From assembly GCA_910586225.1 (NCBI GenBank), contig CAJUIL010000013.1, positions 28,577 to 92,576 of the forward strand: a stretch of 64,000 bases of DNA, in the 5' to 3' direction. Positions 35,217-43,161 of the stretch are shown here, in pieces; within the stretch, counting starts at the first letter, position 1; each line of letters begins with the position of its first letter. The notes under the pieces were generated by a model, which did no database searches, was not told the origin of the DNA, and saw only the letters and a list, made by a program, of their open reading frames with translations. A program made the position numbers and the translations under genes. The DNA comes from an uncultured Eubacterium sp. Lineage in GTDB: Bacteria > Bacillota > Clostridia > Lachnospirales > Lachnospiraceae.

Positions 35217-35981
35217 TTATTCCAGCAGATATTCCAACAAATATTCCAATAGAAATTCTGAAAATACACCCTCTCGTGGCATCACACGGATATGCCCAGG
35301 CAGCGTATGCTCCGTCCAGGCGCACCCGTATGGGGCTACGGCTATATCCGCCTGCTCCAGCATCGGAATATCAAACAAGCTGTCTCCTGCTGCAAGCACC
35401 TGCTCCGCTGCGATATACTCCCGAAACCGCTGTACAGCCATCCCTTTATTCAGCGCCTTTGGCACCACGTACACCTTCTCGCCGTTGCAAAACACATCCG
35501 TATGCAAAAGCTGCAGCTTTTTGACCATCGACTGCACCGTCTGCTGCGGAAATCTGCATTTCGTAAATACAAACAGCCCATTGATCAGCCGTATTTCAAA
35601 TATCCGGTTATCCTCCAGCTCCAAATACCGCACCGCGCGCTCCAGCTCCCCACGACAGTCCTCCACCAGCTCCAGCGATCTTTCATACCACGCCGCATCC
35701 TGCCTGCCGTCCGCCAGCAGCACCCCGCCGTTGCAGACAAGCGCATACGGCAGCGGCCCGATCCCTAACGCAACGCGCTCATACTGCTCTACTGTCCTTG
35801 TCGTTACCGGAATGATGCGCACCAGCTGCTTCATTTTTAAAAGCAGCTGGTATGTCTTTTCTGTCAAAAAAGAAATCTCCCGGCCATGATAAATCTCTAC
35901 ACAACGCTTCCTGCCGCTGAGCGGATGCCTATAAGAATAGATGAGCGTATTGTCTAGGTCGATGCAGAGGATACTGCTCAC
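35217..35981 (-). CDS. HAD-superfamily hydrolase of the Ter biosynthetic module
   Basis: This 254-residue HAD-IIB-like phosphatase has D8 and D10 in CIDLDNTLIYS (motif I), VTTRT as motif II, and GDSLFDIPML as motif IV. It starts with GTG overlapping the TelA stop (GTGA). HAD phosphatases of this type accompany TelA, YceG, CitE-like and PRTase genes in Ter loci and are thought to remove a phosphate from the module's product. The C-terminus ends in a short tandem repeat (EYLLEYLLE) encoded by near-identical 12-bp units. Confidence 0.85.
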   Translation of the reverse strand: MSSILCIDLDNTLIYSYRHPLSGRKRCVEIYHGREISFLTEKTYQLLLKMKQLVRIIPVTTRTVEQYERVALGIGPLPYALVCNGGVLLADGRQDAAWYERSLELVEDCRGELERAVRYLELEDNRIFEIRLINGLFVFTKCRFPQQTVQSMVKKLQLLHTDVFCNGEKVYVVPKALNKGMAVQRFREYIAAEQVLAAGDSLFDIPMLEQADIAVAPYGCAWTEHTLPGHIRVMPREGVFSEFLLEYLLEYLLE

Positions 35982-37126
35982 AGCTTACGCTCCGGTACAT
36001 GGTACATCTGGTTAAATTCCCGTTTGATATTTTCCAAGCGCGCCTGATCCTCAACCCGCTGCTTTCTGGCCTGGTCCTGGATCTGTCTCGTTTCCTCGAT
36101 ACCAGATACGATCGTACGCCACGTCGTCTCCAGCGTTTCGATCTTAATGGAACTGCCGGACGCCAGCTGCGCTGTATATTTGGACTGCTCGACGGTATTG
36201 CGTGCATTTTTGACAAGCAGCTCATTCGTCTTTTGGTCCAGCGCAGACATCGCTTCTGCCTGCACACGCTGTCTTTTCAACATGATCGCCTGTGCAAGCG
36301 CCTGTTTGAATACTGGAAGCGTAATAATAAATGCAGAATTGATTTTTCGCACGAGATTCATATTGCTAAACTCCATTGTTTTGATCATCGGGATAGACTG
36401 CATCGCTACACTTTCCGCCGTCCGCAGATCCTGTGTCCTTTGCTCCAGCATCATCAACGCCTGGTTCAGGCTCGTCAGTTCAAACTGGATCGACGTATCT
36501 CCTGAAGCCGCCATGTCTGCCTCCCGCTGCGCAATATAAGCCTGCAGCTCCTGACACCCCTGCTCTCCAGCCAGAATATAACGCACCAGCTCATGATAAT
36601 AATTCACATTCGCCTCAAACATCTGGTTTAAATTACGGTTTGATTGCTTGATCTCTGACTCATACTGCTTTAAGTGCACGTAGATCTTGTCTACCTCGTC
36701 TCCCATCGTATGATATTTATCCAGTATCTTTTCCAGCTGCTTACGCATATTTCCAAACAGCTTTTTAAATCGCCCCGGATTTTCCTGTATCTCATCAATA
36801 TCAAACTGGTCCATGATCTTTGCCAGCGTATTGAGCATCTGGCTGGAATCATCGATCTGTGACATACTCATACTGTTTAAAACCACATCCGAAGCTTTGG
36901 AAATCTCTTCCGCCACCTCAGCCCCAAACGAAACGATGGTTTCGAGGTTGCTGACCTCGATCGTACTTGTCAGCGCGTCTACTTCCTTCGACCCAACGAG
37001 CTCGGCATTCATCTGTTCCCGATCGGCCACGATATCATACTGTTGTACAACCTCGATTTCATTTTTTCCATCTGCTACTGTTTCCGGCATTGCCGGAGCC
37101 GTTGTTTTGCTAAAATCTAATCCCAT
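35978..37126 (-). CDS. telA: toxic anion resistance protein TelA
   Basis: This 382-residue soluble, strongly helical and coiled-coil protein matches TelA (PF05816). Examples are the helix DKYHTMGDEVDKIYVHLKQY and the characteristic C-terminal TWRTIVSGIEETRQIQDQAR. TelA homologues give resistance to tellurite and cell-envelope agents by an unknown mechanism and are regular members of Ter loci. The start ATG 37126 has GAGGAAAATAAA before it. It lies between YceG and HAD genes in one tight operon. Confidence 0.9.
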   Translation of the reverse strand: MGLDFSKTTAPAMPETVADGKNEIEVVQQYDIVADREQMNAELVGSKEVDALTSTIEVSNLETIVSFGAEVAEEISKASDVVLNSMSMSQIDDSSQMLNTLAKIMDQFDIDEIQENPGRFKKLFGNMRKQLEKILDKYHTMGDEVDKIYVHLKQYESEIKQSNRNLNQMFEANVNYYHELVRYILAGEQGCQELQAYIAQREADMAASGDTSIQFELTSLNQALMMLEQRTQDLRTAESVAMQSIPMIKTMEFSNMNLVRKINSAFIITLPVFKQALAQAIMLKRQRVQAEAMSALDQKTNELLVKNARNTVEQSKYTAQLASGSSIKIETLETTWRTIVSGIEETRQIQDQARKQRVEDQARLENIKREFNQMYHVPERKL

Positions 37127-37127
37127 T

Positions 37128-39410
37128 TTATTTTCCTCTCTTAAATATCAAATCGCGCCATTTCGTACGCGCCTTGAACGAGGTGCTTTCCAGACTCGGT
37201 ACGCGCAGGTCATACAAGTACTCGCCGATCTGATGCTCCTCCATGATTTTCCGGTTAAAATGCTTCTCGACATTTTGATAGCCTGTCGGTACAAAAAAGA
37301 CGATATCAAATCCGACACGATTTAAAAATGCCGCCAGGATCGCATCCTCCAGTGATATCACAGCCTCCGTCGTATGGATATAAAGCAGCTTCGGATTCTT
37401 TTTTGTAAAGTCAAACTTTTGTATCAGACGCACGATCTCTTTCGGCAAGTTCAGCACGGTTGCTATGATCAAATATTCCGTTCCATTTTCAAACGTACCC
37501 TTGATCACCTTTTGGTCAATGACCAGCTTTAGCTTTTCCAGTATATAATCCTGGATCTCCTCCCGCAGATATCCATATGGGTAGCTAGGATGCGCCTTGA
37601 TCTTATCCTTGAGCAGCCTGCCGTTTTTATAAAACCCAGCCGCATACGTCCGCATCGGATTCGAAGCCGTCGGATCGAGGTACGGCGCGGCGCGGATGAC
37701 AAACGTATCCTCTGTCACAAGCTCGCGGATGCTGCGCCAGTATTGCGCGATCTGCCCATCCTTTACGCCGGATACTTTTGCGAAAATAACAGGAATGTGA
37801 ACTGCATCCTCCTGCGTGCAAAAGCTCGGCCTGTATTTGACTTCCTCGTTCCAGAGAATCCCGATCTCCTCATACATCGTCTGCAAAATGACGGTATTTG
37901 CTCGTTCATACTGCCTGTCGCGGTAAATGCCGCTGTCTTGGTACATCAGCGTATCCAGCTCCCGCTCCGCATGATATGCAGCCGTCCCGACAAGCACATC
38001 TGCGTTTTCCTCTGGAAACACTGAAATCTCTGCCGACTCCCCATAATTGACCTCATATAACAAGCGGTCTTGTAAACAGCAAGCTTTCTCCAGCCTCGGA
38101 CACAATAAAAGCACGTCGACCGGCAATCTGGCCAGAAAGCTTACAAACAGCGCCTCATTCTCATCCCTGCATCCGCCCATTAAAATAAAGCAGCTGACAT
38201 CCGGTTCCTTCCAGTCTGCAAACAGCCTGCCCTGATACCTTTGCAGCCAGCACAGCAAATACACCGCACGGTTTGTCAGCTTATTCAGGTTCACCTGTCC
38301 GGACTGCGCGTCATCGATCTCCAGCAAAAGTACATCCACAAACGCACGCACCATCATCCGCTGCAGCTCGACATCCGCCGGATAGCGGATATTCGACGAA
38401 AGATCCAAAATAAGCTGATCCGGCCTAGTATAATGGTTTCTTTTCACCGCTGCGATCTCTTCCATAGAAGGCCGTCCAAGTCCGCCGTTTATGATCACCA
38501 GCTTACGTCCGCTGTGTTTTAATTCCAGCTGAAATTGATACAGCTGTGTTGGATAGGTAAGTTTATCCTCTGCGCCGTTGATCCTGCAAAAGCAGTTGTA
38601 AAACAGACCTGGATCTTGGCCGCGCTCTGCCACAGGCGTTTTAAGATCCGAAAAGGCATCTCCTGTAATCCAGGCGTTCGTACAATTCTGCCGCTTTGGA
38701 AGCTGCCCGTAAAACCGCTGCCTGCTTGCGGCCTCCTGCACCTCCTCCCGGATCTGCTTTAATGAAAAATCCGGCGGAAACGGCTGCAGCCCAGGCAGCT
38801 TTAGTTCCCGTGAACGCTGCGACGGCGGATCCAGCTTCAAATATCCCGCATCCCCGCTGTACTGCAGCAGCACCGCATCACAGCCCGCATTTGACAAAAT
38901 CGATAGAATCATCAGCTCATACTGGCTGATCGTCCCTTCATATAATATCTTAGGGACCGTATTTTCCCCCAGCTGATTCACAATACGCTCAAACCGGTAA
39001 TAAAGCCAGCACATACATTTGATATACGCGTTTTTCAGCATATATTCCGTTTTTCCCTCTTTTTGCAGTAAAAACAGGGAATCATACAGCGACAGCGCCA
39101 CATTTTCCCGCTGGTGGTCGTTCATACGCGGCAGCCATTTTTTCAGGCTAACACTGATAAACTCTATACTCAGCTCAAAGATCATCCCCATCATTTCGTT
39201 GTAATAAGAAAGATTCTTTTCATCCGGATTCTGCAGCTTTCCCTCAATGATCACACCACATTTACGGGCCGCTTCATAATAAGCCCGGATAAATTCGCCA
39301 ACCTCCCTGGAATACCCGTTGATCCGATAAAAATAGACGCCTGCGCTCTTTCGTTCGTCCATAGCCTGAAAAAAATCCTGCAGGCTTTGAATTTCCATAT
39401 GTTTAAACAT
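37128..39410 (-). CDS. YceG-like Ter-module protein
   Basis: About 760 residues from ATG 39410, preceded by GAAGGTGG; frames reaching further upstream overlap the protease gene. This protein matches the YceG-type family (PF14266) described as a component of the Ter 'biosynthetic module'. It has no transmembrane helix. A segment near residues 195-215 (ILSNAGCDAVLLQYSGD) is similar to the N-terminal domain of the neighbouring protease fusion (TLTGCDVLLLQSAGD). The biochemical role is unknown. It is followed immediately by telA. Confidence 0.8.
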   Translation of the reverse strand: MFKHMEIQSLQDFFQAMDERKSAGVYFYRINGYSREVGEFIRAYYEAARKCGVIIEGKLQNPDEKNLSYYNEMMGMIFELSIEFISVSLKKWLPRMNDHQRENVALSLYDSLFLLQKEGKTEYMLKNAYIKCMCWLYYRFERIVNQLGENTVPKILYEGTISQYELMILSILSNAGCDAVLLQYSGDAGYLKLDPPSQRSRELKLPGLQPFPPDFSLKQIREEVQEAASRQRFYGQLPKRQNCTNAWITGDAFSDLKTPVAERGQDPGLFYNCFCRINGAEDKLTYPTQLYQFQLELKHSGRKLVIINGGLGRPSMEEIAAVKRNHYTRPDQLILDLSSNIRYPADVELQRMMVRAFVDVLLLEIDDAQSGQVNLNKLTNRAVYLLCWLQRYQGRLFADWKEPDVSCFILMGGCRDENEALFVSFLARLPVDVLLLCPRLEKACCLQDRLLYEVNYGESAEISVFPEENADVLVGTAAYHAERELDTLMYQDSGIYRDRQYERANTVILQTMYEEIGILWNEEVKYRPSFCTQEDAVHIPVIFAKVSGVKDGQIAQYWRSIRELVTEDTFVIRAAPYLDPTASNPMRTYAAGFYKNGRLLKDKIKAHPSYPYGYLREEIQDYILEKLKLVIDQKVIKGTFENGTEYLIIATVLNLPKEIVRLIQKFDFTKKNPKLLYIHTTEAVISLEDAILAAFLNRVGFDIVFFVPTGYQNVEKHFNRKIMEEHQIGEYLYDLRVPSLESTSFKARTKWRDLIFKRGK

Positions 39411-39447
39411 TGCTGCCACCTTCATTCCCGCTGTAATAAAGTATTTA

Positions 39448-40854
39448 TTATGACTGAAAACCCTGTATAAACAGGCCGATGCTCTCATACCCAACCGCTA
39501 AATTAATATTCTGTCCCCGGTCAAATCCTGCCGTACTGATACCGATCACCTCTCCATACAAATTCAAAAGCGCCCCGCCTGAGCTGCCGCTGGAGATCGG
39601 CGCCGTAAACTGGATCATATCCACCCCGTCAATTTTACGAAACCCGGAAATAATACCATCGGAAATCGAATTAAATAATCCGAGCGGACTCCCGATCGCC
39701 GCCACCGCCTGGCCGCGCATAAGCTGTTTCTCCCCCTGGTATACCGGAAGCGGCGCTAATCTGCGCGCGATCCGAAGCAGCGCCAAGTCCAGCACCGGGT
39801 TGTATTTGATCAGCTCATCGGTATGATATGCCTGCTCGTCATTTTCGATACGCACCGAATAAGAATACCCGCCCCTCACTACATGGTCGTTCGTCAGTAT
39901 GTATCCGTCCCTGCCGACCATAATGCCGGAGCCTGTCGCAATCACCTCCCCGTCCTGATCATGGACAAGGATCAAAACGATCGATGACGCAAGTGCCGCT
40001 AACTCCTCAAAACTTTTTTCCCGCCGCTGCACTGGTACAGTCCTGGCAGACGGCGTCTGGTTCTGTGCTCTGCTTGGCGTCTGTGATGTCTGCATATTTG
40101 GTTTTCTGCTGCGAGGCGGGATTTTTACGACGATCCGGTCTGTTTGATCTGGACATTGATCCTTATCCGGCACATCGCAAATCCGCGGAATCTCCATCTT
40201 GCCAAACTCCCCTAACCGCACCTGCGCCGACAGCCTTTTTAGCTCTTCATCCGCAAGATCTCCAGCGCTTTGCAAAAGCAGCACGTCGCAGCCTGTCAGC
40301 GTTAGGAAATAATAAAATAAATATTCCTGCTCTTTCCCTACATTATGTGCCACAACCTTCGCACAGCCTTGCCCGCTCCATGGATTTTTTCCGCCAAGCA
40401 CCGCGTCGAACCAAAACAGCAGCTTTACCGCAAAATTTTTCCGTATCGAATCCGTAACCGCTGCCCTGCTTTTCTCATACAGGCTTAGCGTCTGTTTACA
40501 CGCCGCCCCAAGCTGGCAGGATCGTGCATGATCGTTTACTATTTTTGTTAAAATCCCGTCGTGGAACTGGTCTTTCCATTGCTCGTAGCTCTTTGTATAA
40601 TATGCAATATCCTCCGCGTCGGCAAGCCTGGGCAGACTGCTTATCCTGCGGTAGATCAGCTTGCCCTCTTGCATCTGCCTTTGCAGCGTATGGTCCATCG
40701 CTTGGATCTGTGCTGTAAGGTCTTGGCTTTGGCCCAGCATTCGAACAAAGGATACGTCCTGGAAGTCTTTGGATAAATCGCGCTTGGATCCGGCAAATTC
40801 TTCTATCGAGCGGATCGTTAGACGGTTGTGTCTGTATTTGATATATCCTTTCAT
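39448..40854 (-). CDS. YceG-like domain fused to a trypsin-like (S1C) serine protease
   Basis: This protein has 468 residues. Residues 1-230 are related to part of YceG (shared GCDVLLLQSAGD), followed by a Pro/Gln/Arg-rich linker (about 235-285). Residues 290-468 form a DegP/HtrA-like protease without a PDZ domain. The triad is H324 in TNDHVV, D356 in PVLDLALL, and S425 in SGSSGG, so it should be active. No signal peptide or membrane helix is seen, so it works in the cytoplasm, unlike most HtrA proteins. It is the first gene of the protease-YceG-TelA-HAD operon; AGGTGATAA precedes the ATG. Confidence 0.82.
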   Translation of the reverse strand: MKGYIKYRHNRLTIRSIEEFAGSKRDLSKDFQDVSFVRMLGQSQDLTAQIQAMDHTLQRQMQEGKLIYRRISSLPRLADAEDIAYYTKSYEQWKDQFHDGILTKIVNDHARSCQLGAACKQTLSLYEKSRAAVTDSIRKNFAVKLLFWFDAVLGGKNPWSGQGCAKVVAHNVGKEQEYLFYYFLTLTGCDVLLLQSAGDLADEELKRLSAQVRLGEFGKMEIPRICDVPDKDQCPDQTDRIVVKIPPRSRKPNMQTSQTPSRAQNQTPSARTVPVQRREKSFEELAALASSIVLILVHDQDGEVIATGSGIMVGRDGYILTNDHVVRGGYSYSVRIENDEQAYHTDELIKYNPVLDLALLRIARRLAPLPVYQGEKQLMRGQAVAAIGSPLGLFNSISDGIISGFRKIDGVDMIQFTAPISSGSSGGALLNLYGEVIGISTAGFDRGQNINLAVGYESIGLFIQGFQS

Positions 40855-40889
40855 TTTATCACCTGCATATGTTTTCCTTTTTCGTAAAT

Positions 40890-40942
40890 GATATCCCGCA
40901 GCTTGATTTTTGTGGGGCGATGGGTGTGGGATATCAAGGCTG
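40890..40942 (-). promoter_or_regulatory. leader with two competing stems upstream of the protease-YceG operon
   Basis: GATATCCC (40890-40897) can pair with GGGATATC (40928-40935). GCAGCTTGAT (40898-40907) can instead pair with ATCAAGGCTGC (40932-40942). The two pairings overlap and exclude each other. This lies between the probable promoter and the start codon. Confidence 0.35.
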
Positions 40943-40946
40943 CTTT

Positions 40947-40959
40947 TATTTTACCACAG
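40947..40959 (-). promoter_or_regulatory. shared ter promoter element, protease-YceG-TelA-HAD operon
   Basis: The plus-strand 13-mer TATTTTACCACAG is identical to the one at 32726-32738. On the minus strand it contains TAAAAT as the presumed -10; the -35 region is weak. Confidence 0.5.
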
Positions 40960-41042
40960 AAAAGCGGGTGAATCTACAAAAAATATGAAAATCTATCGTC
41001 CATAACGTCTGCGGCTTTTTGCTGCAAAATAACGCAAAATGA

Positions 41043-41071
41043 TTGCCAAACTATCGAAATACCGATATACT
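41043..41071 (+). promoter_or_regulatory. promoter of the CitE-like gene
   Basis: TTGCCA (41043-41048), 17-base spacer, TATACT (41066-41071), 38 bases before the start codon. Confidence 0.65.
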
Positions 41072-41108
41072 GGGTTATACGAATAAGAAACAATAAAAAG
41101 GAGCAATC

Positions 41109-42068
41109 ATGAAAAATTCATCTATTTATTACAGCGTAGGCCCTCTGCTGTATTGTCCGGCCAACCGCGATACGATTGCGGCTTCCATTATCCGGCAGCA
41201 ATTCGGCACCCAGTTTTCCCTTGCCCTGTGCCTGGAGGATACCATCAGCGATACGCACGTCGCCGAAGCAGAACAGTGTCTCGCCGCTTCCCTCCTCCAA
41301 ATCCGCCGCGCAATGGAGTACACATCCTTTTACGTCCCGAAAATCTTCGTTCGCGTCCGCTGCCCGCAGCAGATCACGCATCTGCTTCGTCTGCTTGGAG
41401 ACAGCCGCATTCTGTTAAGCGGATTTATTATACCAAAATTTTCACCGGAAAACGCGGACGATTACATACGCTCTGTTATTGCCGCCAATGAACAGGCGGC
41501 GCAGCAGATTTATTTCATGCCAATCTACGAAAGCGCCTGTTTGGTCGATCTGCGCAGCCGTTATGATATTTTGTATGCCTTAAAAGAAAAGCTCTCCGCA
41601 GCCGAAGAGCTTGTACTGAATATCCGCGTCGGCGGCAACGACCTATGCCACCTGTTCGCATTCCGGCGTCACGTAAATGAATCCATTCACAGCATCCGCC
41701 CAGTAGCCGACATTTTTTCCGATATTCTGACCGTTTACGGCATAGATTACGTCGTTTCCGGCCCGGTATGGGAATATTACAGCGGCAATGGCTGGCGGGA
41801 AGGTCTGCAAAAGGAGCTGGCCGACGACAGGCTATGCGGATTTATCGGTAAAACAGTCATACATCCAAGCCAGATCGAAGTCGTCAACGACGCCTTGCGC
41901 GTACCCGCCAAGGACTGCGAGGACGCCCGCAGCATTTTAGACTGGGATACCTCCTCCGCCTCCTGCGTATCCGCCAGCCACGCAAAGGAACGAATGAATG
42001 AGCGTAAAACACATACAAACTGGGCCAGACAGATCATGCTAATGGCGGAAACATTCGGTGTCTTTTAG
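41109..42068 (+). CDS. HpcH/HpaI (CitE-like) TIM-barrel C-C lyase of the Ter module
   Basis: This 319-residue protein resembles the CitE-like 'C-C bond lyase' family (PF15617) of Ter loci. It opens YYSVGPLLYCPANRDTIA. ALCLEDTISD carries the conserved acidic metal residues, and FMPIYESACLVD, RVGGNDLCHLF and GKTVIHPSQIEVVNDAL follow as in citrate lyase beta subunits. Substrate unknown; in the proposed pathway it would act on the nucleoside-like precursor. AAAAAGGAG precedes the ATG. It is divergent from the protease operon and convergent with the StiP gene. Confidence 0.85.
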   Translation: MKNSSIYYSVGPLLYCPANRDTIAASIIRQQFGTQFSLALCLEDTISDTHVAEAEQCLAASLLQIRRAMEYTSFYVPKIFVRVRCPQQITHLLRLLGDSRILLSGFIIPKFSPENADDYIRSVIAANEQAAQQIYFMPIYESACLVDLRSRYDILYALKEKLSAAEELVLNIRVGGNDLCHLFAFRRHVNESIHSIRPVADIFSDILTVYGIDYVVSGPVWEYYSGNGWREGLQKELADDRLCGFIGKTVIHPSQIEVVNDALRVPAKDCEDARSILDWDTSSASCVSASHAKERMNERKTHTNWARQIMLMAETFGVF

Positions 42069-42089
42069 ATATCGTGTCTTTTAGATATC
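42058..42089. repeat. exact 16-bp tandem duplication at the CitE/StiP convergent ends
   Basis: GTGTCTTTTAGATATC occurs at 42058-42073 and again, directly adjacent, at 42074-42089. The first copy holds the stop of the CitE-like gene, the second the stop of the StiP-type gene. Confidence 0.85.
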
Positions 42090-43157
42090 CGACAGCTTTT
42101 GGATCAGCCCGCAGCATTTATAATGTTTCAGCGGATAGCATACAACCGGAACGTCCTTCTCCTGTGCCAGCCGGAAAATATGCCGCAACGCCTGATTGTC
42201 TTTCCAACGCGCATCCACAAGCACCTGCCACGGAACCCTTCTTAACAGCACTCTGGTCGTCTCACCAATCCCAGGCTTAACCAGATTCACGTCTGAGATC
42301 TGAAATGCCTGCGCGATCTCAGACGCCTCCTCCATACCAGTTCCCAAAATCTGTTTTTCTCCCGCCAAATTTTTATGAGCCTCCTCAGACTCCGCCCACA
42401 CTTTCGGAAAATACTGCCCAACGGCGTCCAAAAACGCGTAGGATAGATCTGATCCCTTTAGCTGCCCATAATACGCCGCTCCATGGAAATCATCCGGCCC
42501 AATGATATCGCTGCGCAAAAACGTCCGGCTGATAAGCCCGGACACCGTACTATTTAGGCAGGAGCTTGGGATCAGGATATCCTCACGCGTCCCGTATAGC
42601 TCCGTCACCCACGCAGGATCCGCCAGTACCGCAAGCTGCGGCGATACGCCCGGATACGCAGCCATTTCCTTTTTCAGCTCCTTTAAGATCGCTCCCTTGC
42701 CGATCCAGCCGTCCACAAACAACAGCTGGTGCGGCTCATACCGCGCAAGCAGATAACGCATTGCATTGCGGTCAATCCCCCTGCCGCGGATAATCGATAC
42801 CGCGTAATGCGCCGCATCCGCATGGTAGTATGTCTTGAGATACCATTTCAATAAAATACCTGCCGCGATCCCAGCCCGCGCCAGGGAAACAAGCACCGTT
42901 TCCGGCCCTCTTTCCCGCATGATTTTTTCCGCAAGTCCCGCTACCGCCCTGGCTACCGGCAGCGCATAGATACGCAGCGCTTCCTTATAGACCTGCATAT
43001 ACTGCTGCGTCGGAACATATTCGACCGGAAGCATCTCACAATAATGCCTACCGGACTGAATCAGCCTTTCGCGCTCCTGTGCCGGCTGCGGTGTGACCAG
43101 TCCTGTAATATCCTTTAACAATAATACAACATCCTCTTTTCGATACGTGCTCCGCAC
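42081..43157 (-). CDS. StiP-type Ter-module protein (PRTase-like domain)
   Basis: This 358-residue protein matches the StiP family (PF11202), annotated as 'cysteine protease StiP' and carrying a phosphoribosyltransferase-like fold. A central segment QLLFVDGWIGKGAILKEL stands at the place of the PRPP loop, with ETVLVSLARAGIAAGILLKW before it. Several conserved Cys and Lys residues lie near the end (KHYKCCGLIQ). It starts with GTG, supported by GGAGGTAAC. It is translated after the PRTase gene with a four-base gap, so the two act together. Confidence 0.8.
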   Translation of the reverse strand: MRSTYRKEDVVLLLKDITGLVTPQPAQERERLIQSGRHYCEMLPVEYVPTQQYMQVYKEALRIYALPVARAVAGLAEKIMRERGPETVLVSLARAGIAAGILLKWYLKTYYHADAAHYAVSIIRGRGIDRNAMRYLLARYEPHQLLFVDGWIGKGAILKELKKEMAAYPGVSPQLAVLADPAWVTELYGTREDILIPSSCLNSTVSGLISRTFLRSDIIGPDDFHGAAYYGQLKGSDLSYAFLDAVGQYFPKVWAESEEAHKNLAGEKQILGTGMEEASEIAQAFQISDVNLVKPGIGETTRVLLRRVPWQVLVDARWKDNQALRHIFRLAQEKDVPVVCYPLKHYKCCGLIQKLSDI

Positions 43158-43161
43158 CTTG

